A model generated the notes under the pieces. That model was not told the origin of the DNA, did no database searches, and saw only the letters and a program-made list of their open reading frames with translations. Positions 33,434-42,458 of a stretch of DNA of 64,000 nucleotides are shown here, one piece after another. The stretch is from an uncultured Verrucomicrobia subdivision 3 bacterium (GTDB taxonomy: Bacteria > Verrucomicrobiota > Verrucomicrobiia > Limisphaerales > UBA11358). Position 1 is the first letter of the stretch. Each line of letters starts with the position of its first letter. Location: assembly GCA_903850425.1 (NCBI GenBank), contig CAINLR010000116.1, forward strand, positions 1 to 64,000, written 5' to 3'. A program made the translations under genes and the position numbers.

Positions 33434-33838
33434 CTCTCAAGGTCATGTGCGCCGCCGTTCACTGCGGCACGGGTTGCCGCTGCGTTAAAATTGCCAATGG
33501 GGTGACCGCCCAGCGCAGTCAGGCGGATTTCATGGCGCTCACCTCGCCGAAAACCGTCGCCAAGGCGGCGGAAAAATTTCCGCGCACCGAAGTCTTGCCC
33601 CGGCCCTTTCCGAAAAGAAAAAAGGAGTAAGGCGCTGATCCGGCTGCGAGCAATCGCGTGGCTTCCAAAAAGTAAATCCATGATCTGAGATGGCTTAATC
33701 GGGTGCGCGGCTGAATCCCTCCAATCAGTCCCCGACATGACTGGTCCGCTCACAACCGAATAGCGGATCGGGGCTTCAGCCCAAATCAACAAGCCTAGAA
33801 CCGCTTGGCTATTTCCGAGCGCCTGCTAAAGTCGAAAA
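33434..33838. other. intergenic interval, no gene seen
   Basis: This 405-bp gap has one short open frame across its left end, but no ribosome binding site or family sequence supports it. I see no hairpin with a T run and no tRNA. It presumably contains the promoter of the exported protein at 33,839. Confidence 0.4.
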
Positions 33839-36406
33839 ATGAAAACGCTCGGTTGGATATTTTCCTGGTTGCTCACGTTGTGGGTATCCGCAGTCGTAGC
33901 GCAAGCCGCCGCCCCCAGCCAGTGGCCCGGCCCGGCGCAGGACGGCTCGATGTTATTGCCGAACCAGTGGTCGTTGCGGCCGGCGGGGCGCCAGATCGAG
34001 TTGGGGGATTTTCCGGTCAACCTCGCGGTTTCCCCCGATGGCAAATTTGCCGTCATCCTGCATGCGGGCTACGGTCAGCATGAGTTGGTGGTGGTGGACC
34101 TGGCCAAAAAGCAAATCACGTCACGCACCAATGTGGCCGAGGCTTTCTACGGACTCACCTTCAGCAGCGATGCGAAAAAAATCTATTGCAGCGGTGCGAG
34201 TGGCGAGGAGGTTTTTGTCTTTGATTTTGGAAACGGAAAACTTGCGAATCGGAAGAGTATCGTGCTGCGCAAAGCTTCCGCCCGCGGCGTGCCCGCCGGA
34301 TTGGCCGTGGCACCCGATGGCAAAAAATTATTTGCCGCCAATCTGTGGAACGACGCCGTCTCCCGCATCAATCTTTCCAGCCGCACCGTCCACGATATTC
34401 AACTGACGGCGAATGGTCCGGTGACGCCGCCGCTGGCCAAACCCGAGGAGGATTTCGACACGGCGGCCGCCACCAAGCGGGCCAAGGCAGCCAGGCTGGC
34501 CAATAATGCCGACGCGGTTTTTCCTTATGCCTGCGTGGTGGATTCCAAGCATGACCGGCTGTATGTCAGCCTGTGGGCGGCGGCGAGTATCGCAGTGATT
34601 GATCTCCAGGCGGAAAAAGTCATCGCTCGCTGGCCGGCCGGCCAACATCCCTGCGAAATGGGGCTGCGGCGCGACGGAAAATTTCTATTTGTCGCCAATG
34701 CCAACGACAACACCGTCTCGGTCATTGACACCAGCACCGGCCGCACGGTGGAAACCATCTGGGCCACGCTCTTCCCACAATCGCCGCGCGGCGCGACCCC
34801 GAACAGCCTCGCGCTCACACCTGACCAGAAGACCCTCTTTGTCGCCAACGCCAACATCAATGCCGTGGGCGTGTTCGATGTGGAGACTCCGGGCCAAAGT
34901 CGTGCCCTGGGTTTTATTCCGACCGGCTGGTATCCGACTTCAGTGCGGGTGACGCCCGATGGCAAGCGGCTATTGGTCACGAACGGCAAGGGCAATACGG
35001 CCCTGGCCAATCCCAACGGGCCGCAGCCCGTGCCGGGTGGCACCAAAAAGAAAGGCCCCGTTCAATATATTGGCGGCCTGATGAAAGGTTCCTTGAGCGT
35101 GGTGGAATTGCCAGCCGAGGCTCAGTGCGCGCCGCAGATGGCGGCCTGGACGGCGGAGGTTTTGAAATGCACGCCGTTGCGGCCGGATGCCACCGTGAGC
35201 GCCCAGCGCCCGGAGGGTAATCCCATTCCCGCCAAGCCCGGCGACGCCAGCCCAATCAAACACTGCCTCTATATCATCAAGGAGAACCGCACTTACGATC
35301 AGGTTTTTGGCGACATGCCCGAAGGAAATGGTGATGCCTCGCTCTGTCTTTTTCCCGAGCGCGCCACGCCCAACCTGCACCAGCTCGCGCGCGAATTTGT
35401 GCTGCTGGATAATTTTTACGCCGAGAGCGAAGTCAGCGCGGATGGCCACGAGTGGTCCATGGCCGCCTACGCCACCGACTTCGTGGAGAAGACCTGGCCG
35501 CTCAACTACGGGCACAAGAAGTCAAAATTCCCTTATCCTGCGGAAGGCGTGTTTCCCGTCGCGCTGCCGGCGAGCGGCTACCTTTGGGATCGCGCGCGGG
35601 AGGCGGGCGTGAGTTACCGGAGCTACGGCGAGTTTGTGCAAAATGCGGCGACGACCAATCAACCTTCGACCACGCACCTGAAATCCTTGCAAGGCCACTT
35701 CGACCCGTGGTTCATCGGCTTTGATTTGAATTACTCGGATGATATCCGCGCTCATCGTTTCATCAGCGAATTGAAACGATTTGAAGCGGAAGGGGAAATG
35801 CCCCGCCTGCAGATTCTTCGCCTGCCGAATGATCACACGCACGGCGTCACCGCCGGCCACCTCACGCCCACGGCCTATGTCGCCGACAACGATGCCGCTC
35901 TCGGCAAAGTCGTGGAAGCGGTCAGTCGCTCGAAGTTCTGGCCCAGCACGGCCATTTTCGTGGTGGAAGATGATGCGCAAAACGGACCCGACCATGTGGA
36001 CGCACACCGCACCGAGGCGCTGGTCATCAGCCCCTACTCCCGCCGGCACCAGGTGGATTCGACGATGTATTCCACTTCGAGCATGTTGCGGACAATGGAA
36101 TTAATTTTGGGGCTGCAGCCCATGACACAATTCGATGCGGCCGCCACGCCGATGTTCAACGCCTTCACGGCGGAGGCGAAGACGGAACCTTATGCGGCCT
36201 TGCCGGCGAGGGTGGACCTGCGGGCGACGAACACCGTGGCAGCCTGGGGCACGAAGCTGAAATTTGATTTCGCCAAAGAGGATGCGGCGGATGACCGGCT
36301 GTTCAACGAGGTCATCTGGCGTTCGGTGAAAGGCGGCGCACGGCCCATGCCGGCCCCCACCCATGCCGGCTTCGTGCTGACCACGGCCCGTCACGACGAG
36401 GACTGA
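33839..36406 (+). CDS. exported YncE-type beta-propeller/phosphoesterase fusion
   Basis: An 855-residue secreted protein. Residues 1-24 form a signal peptide ending in a run of Ala. Residues about 50-430 carry repeated YVTN/YncE-type blades (FLFVANANDNTVSVIDTSTG and VAPDGKKLFAANLWNDAV are examples). From about residue 475 a phosphoesterase domain begins with IKHCLYIIKENRTYDQVFGD, typical of the acid phosphatase/phospholipase-C family, and continues with VVEDDAQNGPDHVDAHRTEA near 725. Acts in the periplasm or outside the cell; the phosphate ester it cleaves is unknown. It stands alone, with a 271-bp gap before the efflux operon. Confidence 0.85.
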   Translation: MKTLGWIFSWLLTLWVSAVVAQAAAPSQWPGPAQDGSMLLPNQWSLRPAGRQIELGDFPVNLAVSPDGKFAVILHAGYGQHELVVVDLAKKQITSRTNVAEAFYGLTFSSDAKKIYCSGASGEEVFVFDFGNGKLANRKSIVLRKASARGVPAGLAVAPDGKKLFAANLWNDAVSRINLSSRTVHDIQLTANGPVTPPLAKPEEDFDTAAATKRAKAARLANNADAVFPYACVVDSKHDRLYVSLWAAASIAVIDLQAEKVIARWPAGQHPCEMGLRRDGKFLFVANANDNTVSVIDTSTGRTVETIWATLFPQSPRGATPNSLALTPDQKTLFVANANINAVGVFDVETPGQSRALGFIPTGWYPTSVRVTPDGKRLLVTNGKGNTALANPNGPQPVPGGTKKKGPVQYIGGLMKGSLSVVELPAEAQCAPQMAAWTAEVLKCTPLRPDATVSAQRPEGNPIPAKPGDASPIKHCLYIIKENRTYDQVFGDMPEGNGDASLCLFPERATPNLHQLAREFVLLDNFYAESEVSADGHEWSMAAYATDFVEKTWPLNYGHKKSKFPYPAEGVFPVALPASGYLWDRAREAGVSYRSYGEFVQNAATTNQPSTTHLKSLQGHFDPWFIGFDLNYSDDIRAHRFISELKRFEAEGEMPRLQILRLPNDHTHGVTAGHLTPTAYVADNDAALGKVVEAVSRSKFWPSTAIFVVEDDAQNGPDHVDAHRTEALVISPYSRRHQVDSTMYSTSSMLRTMELILGLQPMTQFDAAATPMFNAFTAEAKTEPYAALPARVDLRATNTVAAWGTKLKFDFAKEDAADDRLFNEVIWRSVKGGARPMPAPTHAGFVLTTARHDED

Positions 36407-36452
36407 TTTCGTGGTTACGCCGGGCTTATCCTTATTTGACGAGTCTTTTCTT

Positions 36453-36482
36453 TTGACAGCGTTGCGACAAACCGGCTAGATA
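36453..36482 (+). promoter_or_regulatory. candidate sigma-70-type promoter for the efflux operon
   Basis: TTGACA (36453-36458) and TAGATA (36477-36482) are separated by 18 bp. The leader from here to the first start codon is nearly 200 bp; I see no riboswitch in it. Confidence 0.35.
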
Positions 36483-36677
36483 GCTGGCTCGAATTCCCCC
36501 CGTCCGCGGCGAGTGCCTTGACCGCAGGTCAGGAGTGGCGTTGCGCGGGCGGACCGGTTTCAAACTCAGCTAAAAATCGTGCCGATTTTGTAACCAAATG
36601 TTGCGGGGGGAGTCTATGCAGGCGAACCGGCTGATGGAGAAATTCCGGCCTGAACGGGTTAAGGTCGTCTCAATAAA

Positions 36678-38357
36678 ATGGGTGAATACTTAAAAAAATA
36701 TTCTCAATGGCCAGCCTTGGGGCTGCTGTTGGTGGTGGCGATGGCCGGATGCACTTCGGCGCATTATCGCAATGCCGCCGACCGCGCGGCCTATGGCGTG
36801 CTTCGCCAAAAAGCGCCGCTGGTGAAAAACACCGACCCGGCATTCACCATCGAGCAGACCAACGCCATCGTGCTGGGAAATTTTCCGGTGATCACGAACG
36901 TGGTGGATTATCTCGGACCGGACGGCGAAACGGAGCGCGGGGCGCGGGTGTTGCGGCTGGAAGACGCGCTCTCGCTCGCGGTGAACCATAGCCGCAGTTA
37001 TCAATCGCGCAAAGAGCAGCTTTACCTGTCCGCGCTGTCGCTGACGCTGGCCCGCCACCAATTCACGCCGCTCTTTTCGTCGAGCGGGCAGGGGACTTAC
37101 AATGCCACCGCCACCGAAACGCCATCGTTGAGCGACCACTTTGTGGAGGATCGCAGTGTCAGCGCCAATGGTTCGGTCGGTGAAAACTGGCTGATTCGCG
37201 ATGTGGGCCGGATCACGACGGCGTTCACGGCGGATTTTCTACGCTTCGTTTCCGGCGATCCGCGCCTGGCCACGTCGTCGCGGCTGAGCGCCACCTTTGT
37301 TCGCCCGCTGTGGCGCGACGCCGGGTTCAAGTCGGACATGGAGAACCTGACGCAGGCCGAGCGCAGTTTGTTGTATGACCTGCGCAGCTTCACCCAGTTC
37401 CGCAAGGATTTCAGCGTGCAAGTCGCCACCGCTTATTACAACGTGCTGGGCAATCGCGACGGCGTCCGCAACAGCTATCTGAATTTGCAAACCTCGCACA
37501 AGAACGCCGATCGCACCCGCGCGCTGGCGCAGGAAGGCCGCGTGGCGGGCACGGATCTCGGTCGTCAGGAACAGCAGGAGTTGACTGCGGAAAGTTCCTG
37601 GATCAACGCGGTGCGCAGTTACAAACAGGCGCTGGATAATTTTAAAATCCTGCTCGGCCTCAAGGTGGACGCCAACCTCGTGTTGGATGATGGCGAACTG
37701 GCCGCGCTGCAAATCCGCCATCCCGATTTGAGCGTGGATGATTCCATTCAATTGGCGTTAGCTTCGCGGCTGGATTACATGACCATCAAGGATCAGCTTG
37801 CGGACGCGGAGCGTAAGGTGAAGGTTGCGGAAAACATGCTCAAGCCGCGCGTGAACCTGACCGGCGGCGCGAGCCTCGACAGCGATCCGAATAAAAATTA
37901 TTCGCTGCCCGATCCGCAGCGCTACAGTTGGAATGCCGGGCTGGATGTGGATCCCGGGCTGGACCGCACGGCGGACCGCAATTCCTATCGTTCCGTGCTG
38001 ATCTCCCGCAATCGGGCCGCGCGCACGCTGGAAGAACAGGAAGATCAGATCAAACTGCAGGTGCGCGACAGTTGGCGCACCTTGGACCAAGCCAAGCGCA
38101 ATTACGAGATCAGCGAAATCGGCGTGCGCCTCGCCGAACGCCGCGTCGAGGAACAGAGCCTGTTGGCCGAGTGGGGCCGTTCCAAGGCGCAGGACCAGGT
38201 GGACGCCCAGAACGCCCTGATTGATTCGAAGAACCAGCGGACGCAGGCGCTCGTGACGCACACGATCGCGCGGCTGCAATTCTGGAACAACATGGGTATT
38301 CTTTACATCAAGCCCAACGGCCAATGGGAGGAAGTTGCCAATGCAAAAACTAAATAA
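36678..38357 (+). CDS. TolC-family outer-membrane efflux lipoprotein
   Basis: A 559-residue protein with a lipoprotein signal (Cys25 in AMAGC) and long coiled-coil halves typical of TolC-type channels (for example LEEQEDQIKLQVRDSWRTLDQA and RRVEEQSLLAEWGRSKAQ). It forms the outer-membrane exit duct for a tripartite pump. The adaptor gene starts 17 bp before its stop (overlap at 38341), followed by the ABC ATPase and permease, so all four belong to one operon. Compared with classical TolC it has a longer N-terminal region before the first coil. Confidence 0.85.
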   Translation: MGEYLKKYSQWPALGLLLVVAMAGCTSAHYRNAADRAAYGVLRQKAPLVKNTDPAFTIEQTNAIVLGNFPVITNVVDYLGPDGETERGARVLRLEDALSLAVNHSRSYQSRKEQLYLSALSLTLARHQFTPLFSSSGQGTYNATATETPSLSDHFVEDRSVSANGSVGENWLIRDVGRITTAFTADFLRFVSGDPRLATSSRLSATFVRPLWRDAGFKSDMENLTQAERSLLYDLRSFTQFRKDFSVQVATAYYNVLGNRDGVRNSYLNLQTSHKNADRTRALAQEGRVAGTDLGRQEQQELTAESSWINAVRSYKQALDNFKILLGLKVDANLVLDDGELAALQIRHPDLSVDDSIQLALASRLDYMTIKDQLADAERKVKVAENMLKPRVNLTGGASLDSDPNKNYSLPDPQRYSWNAGLDVDPGLDRTADRNSYRSVLISRNRAARTLEEQEDQIKLQVRDSWRTLDQAKRNYEISEIGVRLAERRVEEQSLLAEWGRSKAQDQVDAQNALIDSKNQRTQALVTHTIARLQFWNNMGILYIKPNGQWEEVANAKTK

Positions 38358-40317
38358 AATTTTTCTATTCATCCGCCGGCAGCCGCGCTGGCGGCAGCTC
38401 GTCGCCGTCGTGGTCGTTGCGCTGGTCGCGTGGTGGGGATTGCGCCGCAGCACCGGCGCGGGCCCGCAGGTGCCGACCTTTGCGGCACGGCGCGGCGCGT
38501 TGGAAATCAATGTGCTCGAAGGCGGCAGCTTGCAGGCGCTCGAATCGCAGGAGGTCAAATGCGAAGTTCGCGTGGGCTACCAAGGCACGAAGATTTTGAA
38601 GATCGTCGAGGAAGGTTATCTCGTCACGGAAGACGACGTGAAGAACAAGAAGGAACTGGTGGAACTGGATTCGTCCGAGTTGCAGAAGCAGATTGCGCAG
38701 CAGGAACTCTCGTATCAGCAGGCCGTCGCCAGCCTGATTGATGCGCAGCAGAATTACGAAATCCAGTTGAACCAAAACCAGAGCGACATCAAGGCGGCCG
38801 AACAAAAAGTCCGGTTCGCGCGGATGGATTTGGACAAATTCCTGGGCGACACCGTCACGGCCCGGATCGTCAAGGAGTATGGCCTGGATAAAATTCTGGC
38901 CGATGCCAGCACCAACAATGTCACCTCCACCACGCGGGCCCAGGAAGCGGGGGCGACCTCCGAAGTCGCGCCGCCCTCGGTGATCGAAGCCGCCACGGCG
39001 GCAAACGGCGGGGACAAGGACGCGCCGAGCTCGGTGGTGCACACGCAAGCCATCAATGGAGTTCTGAAATCGCCCGTGGTCGCCGGGCAGCGTCCGAGAG
39101 CGACGAATGCCGCTGCCGATCTGGAAATGGACGCGGGCGATTCCGAGGGCGGCGCGTTTGCCACGCCCATCATTGATTTTTCCAAATACGCCAGTATTGA
39201 AGTTCTGGGCGATGGCGAGGCCAAACAGAAATTGCGCACTTTTCAGGATGATTTGCAGGCGGCCCAAAAGGAACTGGGGCAGGCCAAGGCCACCTTCGAG
39301 GGCACGCAGCGGTTGTTCGCCAAACAGTTTGTCGCGCGCACGGAACTGACCCGCGATCAGTTGACCCAGGAGAGCGCCGAACTCAAGGTGAAAACGGCCG
39401 AGACCGCGAGCGCCTTGTATTTGAAATATGATTTTCCCAAGACGGCCGAGCAGTCGCTGAGCGCTTACACCGATACCATCCGCGAATTGGACAAGGCGCG
39501 GCGCATGGCCATCTCCAAACTCGCCCAGGCCCGCGCGCGGCTGCGCTCCGCCCAAGGCCAATACGAAGTGCAGAACCGCCAGCGCAATGATCTCAACGAG
39601 CAGTTGGGCAAGTGCTCCATTCTCGCCGAGAAGACCGGACTCGTTGTCTATGGCGGCGGGCGCGACGATGATTATGGCAACGGCGAACCCATCCGCGAAG
39701 GCGCCACGGTGCGCGAACGTCAGGCCATCATCACCATCCCGGACATGACCCACATGTCGGTGAAGGTCAAAATCCACGAGAGCTACATCAAGAAGATTCA
39801 GAAAGGGCTCAAGGCGCGCATCACCGTGGATGCCTTTCCCGAAACCGTGCTGGATGGCGAGATCAGCAAGGTGGGCGTGCTGCCGGATTCGCAAAATCGC
39901 TGGATGAATCCCGACATGAAAGTCTATGTCACGACCATCACCATCAACGGCACCTACGACTGGGTGAAACCCGGCATGAGCGCCAAGGTGGAGATCCTCG
40001 TGAACAAACTCGATGACGTGGTTTACATCCCCGTGCAGGCCGTAACGCCGGACGACGGCAAACAGATTTGTTATGTGGCTGGCGGCTTCAAGCCCGAGCG
40101 GCGCGAAATTGAGGTCGGCGAGTTCAACGACGATTTTATTTCGATCAAAAGCGGTTTGAAGGAAGGCGAACGCGTGTTGTTGCGGCTGCCGGACGGACTG
40201 GAAACCGGCGGCGCGGACAACGGCAATTCGCCGGCCGATCCAAAACCGGGCAAGCCGGCCAAGCCCAGCGCTCCCACGATGCCGGCGAACGTGGCGTCAC
40301 CGACGGGCAAGGCTTAA
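38341..40317 (+). CDS. HlyD/MacA-type periplasmic adaptor
   Basis: A 658-residue adaptor anchored by one membrane segment (residues about 19-35). It has a long coiled-coil hairpin, a barrel-sandwich part (CSILAEKTGLVVYGGG) and a beta-barrel segment (MKVYVTTITINGTYDWVKPGMSAKVEI). It joins the inner-membrane ABC transporter to the TolC channel. Most MacA proteins are about 370-400 residues; here a low-complexity Ala/Thr/Ser-rich block (about residues 190-285) enlarges the coiled-coil arm. The start ATG at 38341 lies inside the end of the TolC-like gene; an alternative TTG lies 6 bp upstream. Confidence 0.8.
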   Translation: MQKLNKIFLFIRRQPRWRQLVAVVVVALVAWWGLRRSTGAGPQVPTFAARRGALEINVLEGGSLQALESQEVKCEVRVGYQGTKILKIVEEGYLVTEDDVKNKKELVELDSSELQKQIAQQELSYQQAVASLIDAQQNYEIQLNQNQSDIKAAEQKVRFARMDLDKFLGDTVTARIVKEYGLDKILADASTNNVTSTTRAQEAGATSEVAPPSVIEAATAANGGDKDAPSSVVHTQAINGVLKSPVVAGQRPRATNAAADLEMDAGDSEGGAFATPIIDFSKYASIEVLGDGEAKQKLRTFQDDLQAAQKELGQAKATFEGTQRLFAKQFVARTELTRDQLTQESAELKVKTAETASALYLKYDFPKTAEQSLSAYTDTIRELDKARRMAISKLAQARARLRSAQGQYEVQNRQRNDLNEQLGKCSILAEKTGLVVYGGGRDDDYGNGEPIREGATVRERQAIITIPDMTHMSVKVKIHESYIKKIQKGLKARITVDAFPETVLDGEISKVGVLPDSQNRWMNPDMKVYVTTITINGTYDWVKPGMSAKVEILVNKLDDVVYIPVQAVTPDDGKQICYVAGGFKPERREIEVGEFNDDFISIKSGLKEGERVLLRLPDGLETGGADNGNSPADPKPGKPAKPSAPTMPANVASPTGKA

Positions 40318-40329
40318 ATCGCACGAGCC

Positions 40330-41019
40330 ATGCCCGAGCCTATTGTCCAGTTCAACAACGTCCGCAAGTCCTACCAGATGGGCATGTTCACGGTGGAGGC
40401 GTTGCGCGGCGTCACCTTCGACATCACCGAAGGGGATTACATCAGCATCATGGGCTCGTCCGGTTGCGGCAAATCCACGCTGCTCAATCTGCTCGGCTGC
40501 CTGGATCGGCCCACGACCGGCCATTATCTCCTCGGCGGCGAAGACGTGTCGGGCATGGATGACGACTCGCTCTCGGCGGTGCGCGGCGCGCGGCTGGGTT
40601 TTATTTTTCAATCCTACAATCTCATCCAGCAGCTCTCGGTGGTGGAGAATATTGAAATACCGCTTTATTACCAGGACCGGCCGGAAGCCGAATCGCGCGA
40701 GCGCGCCATCAAACTGGCCAAGCGCGTGGGCCTCGCCGAACGGCTCGATCACAAGCCCTTTGAACTTTCCGGCGGCCAGCAGCAACGCGTCGCCATCGCC
40801 CGCGCGCTGGTCAACGATCCGCTCGTCATCCTCGCCGACGAACCCACCGGCAACCTCGATTCCGCGTCCGGCGTGGAGATTTTGAAAGTATTCGACGAAC
40901 TGCACGCCCAAGGCAAAACGCTCATCATCGTCACCCACGATCCCACGGTGGGGCGCCGCGCCCGCCGCACCATCCGTCTGCGCGACGGTCACATCGAAAG
41001 CGATATCCGTCATCCTTGA
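40330..41019 (+). CDS. ABC transporter ATP-binding protein (MacB/LolD type)
   Basis: A 229-residue ATPase with all ABC motifs: Walker A GSSGCGKS (42-49), the Q-loop in FIFQSYNLI, signature LSGGQQQRVAIARAL, Walker B LVILADEPTG and the His switch VTHDP. MacB in E. coli joins ATPase and permease in one chain; here they are separate genes, as in LolD/LolE-type and many Gram-negative MacB-like systems. It lies 12 bp after the adaptor gene and 6 bp before the permease gene. It energises efflux through the TolC-like duct. Confidence 0.9.
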   Translation: MPEPIVQFNNVRKSYQMGMFTVEALRGVTFDITEGDYISIMGSSGCGKSTLLNLLGCLDRPTTGHYLLGGEDVSGMDDDSLSAVRGARLGFIFQSYNLIQQLSVVENIEIPLYYQDRPEAESRERAIKLAKRVGLAERLDHKPFELSGGQQQRVAIARALVNDPLVILADEPTGNLDSASGVEILKVFDELHAQGKTLIIVTHDPTVGRRARRTIRLRDGHIESDIRHP

Positions 41020-41025
41020 AACGCG

Positions 41026-42363
41026 ATGTCCGCCAATAATCCGCCACCAAAAAACGACAGCGCCTGGCGCGGCCTTTCCGTCGCGCGCCTGCAACGGGCG
41101 GTGCGTCTGGGCATTCGCAGCTTGTGGTTGCATCGCCTGCGCTCGCTGCTCACCGTGTTGGGCATCGTGTTCGGCGTGTGCTCGGTGATCGCCATGCTGG
41201 CGATTGGCGAAGGCGCGAGTTACGAAGCGCAGGAACAGATCAAGAGTCTCGGCAGCCAGAACATTATTCTCCATAGCGTCAAGCCGCCCGATGAACAAAA
41301 AGTTTCCAATCAGGGCAGTCAAAGTCGCGTGTTGCAATACGGAGTCACCTACTCCGATGTTCAGCGCATTACCGCCACCATTCCCGGCGTCACCGTCATG
41401 TTGCCCGCCCGGATCATCCGGGATTACGTCTGGAACATCAGCCACCGGGTGGATTGCGAGATTGCCGGCACCGTGCCGTGGTATCCCACGATGCGCAATC
41501 ATCGCGTGGCCAGCGGCCGTTTTTTTACAGAGCAGGATATGGCCGGCCAGAAGAGCGTCTGTGTGCTGGGTGCCGAGATGGTGCCGATGTTGTTTCCCAT
41601 GCAATCGCCGCTCGGCAAACAAGTCCGCGTGGGTGGCGACTACTATCAAGTCATCGGCGTCATGGAAGCGCGCGGACACGACGCCAAGACGGATGACGCG
41701 ACCGAATCAAAAGACAAATCCGCCGCGTATCGCATGTTCATTCCGCTGGAAACCGCCAAGCTGCGCTATGGCGAAGTCTTGATGCGCCGCCGCGCGGGCA
41801 GCTTCGAAGCGGAGCGGGTGCAACTCCACGAACTCACCGTCAAGGTGGCCTCGCTGGATCAGGTGACCATCGTAGCCGGCGCGGTGAAAGCCGTGATGGA
41901 GCGCAACCACAAGAAGAAGGATTATCAGATTGATGTGCCGCTCGAAATGCTCCGGCGCGCGGAACGCACGAAACAGATTTTCAACATCGTGCTGGGTTCC
42001 ATCGCTGCCATCTCGCTGCTCGTCGGCGGCATCGGCATCATGAACATCATGCTCGCGAGCGTCACCGAACGGACACGCGAGATCGGCATTCGCCGCGCCC
42101 TCGGTGCGCGGCGGCGCGACATCATTATTCAATTCCTGGTCGAGACCGTGATGCTCTCCGGCATCGGCGGCATCCTGGGCGTGATGCTGGGCGTGACCAT
42201 TCCGCTCATCGTTTCGCACACCGCCGGCATGAAAACCATCATCACCATTTGGTCGCCGTTGCTGGCGTTTGGCATCTCGGCACTGGTGGGCGTCATCTTC
42301 GGCATCTATCCCGCCGTCCGCGCCGCCAAGATGGATCCAGTGGAAGCCTTGCGGCACGAATAG
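41026..42363 (+). CDS. ABC transporter permease (MacB/FtsX type)
   Basis: A 445-residue permease. The N-terminal helix (about residues 36-62, [21 protein letters not shown]) is followed by a large periplasmic MacB-PCD-like domain, then three C-terminal helices (about 320-345, 370-400 and 405-430) with the FtsX-type [18 protein letters not shown] and [17 protein letters not shown] sequence. The mechanism is mechanotransmission of substrate through the tripartite pump. It ends the efflux operon; 95 bp separate it from the next gene. The substrate cannot be deduced; antibiotics, lipids or lipopeptides are typical. Confidence 0.9.
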   Translation: MSANNPPPKNDSAWRGLSVARLQRAVRLGIRSLWLHRLRSLLTVLGIVFGVCSVIAMLAIGEGASYEAQEQIKSLGSQNIILHSVKPPDEQKVSNQGSQSRVLQYGVTYSDVQRITATIPGVTVMLPARIIRDYVWNISHRVDCEIAGTVPWYPTMRNHRVASGRFFTEQDMAGQKSVCVLGAEMVPMLFPMQSPLGKQVRVGGDYYQVIGVMEARGHDAKTDDATESKDKSAAYRMFIPLETAKLRYGEVLMRRRAGSFEAERVQLHELTVKVASLDQVTIVAGAVKAVMERNHKKKDYQIDVPLEMLRRAERTKQIFNIVLGSIAAISLLVGGIGIMNIMLASVTERTREIGIRRALGARRRDIIIQFLVETVMLSGIGGILGVMLGVTIPLIVSHTAGMKTIITIWSPLLAFGISALVGVIFGIYPAVRAAKMDPVEALRHE

Positions 42364-42458
42364 CCATCGCGCCGGCTGCGGTTTTCCATGGCGAAATTTT
42401 GGTTCAAAAGGTAGTAGCCAATTGAAAAAAACTCTCCAGACTAACCTCGTTCCCGGTT

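Noticed and set aside
33400-33630. A 76-residue plus-strand frame after rapA
   Set aside because: It starts inside the end of rapA and shows no ribosome binding site or domain.
38365-39894. A 509-residue minus-strand frame
   Set aside because: It is antisense to the adaptor gene of the efflux operon, with shadow-like composition.
40297-41679. A 460-residue minus-strand frame
   Set aside because: It is antisense to the ABC ATPase and permease genes, and His/Ala/Gly-rich without motifs.
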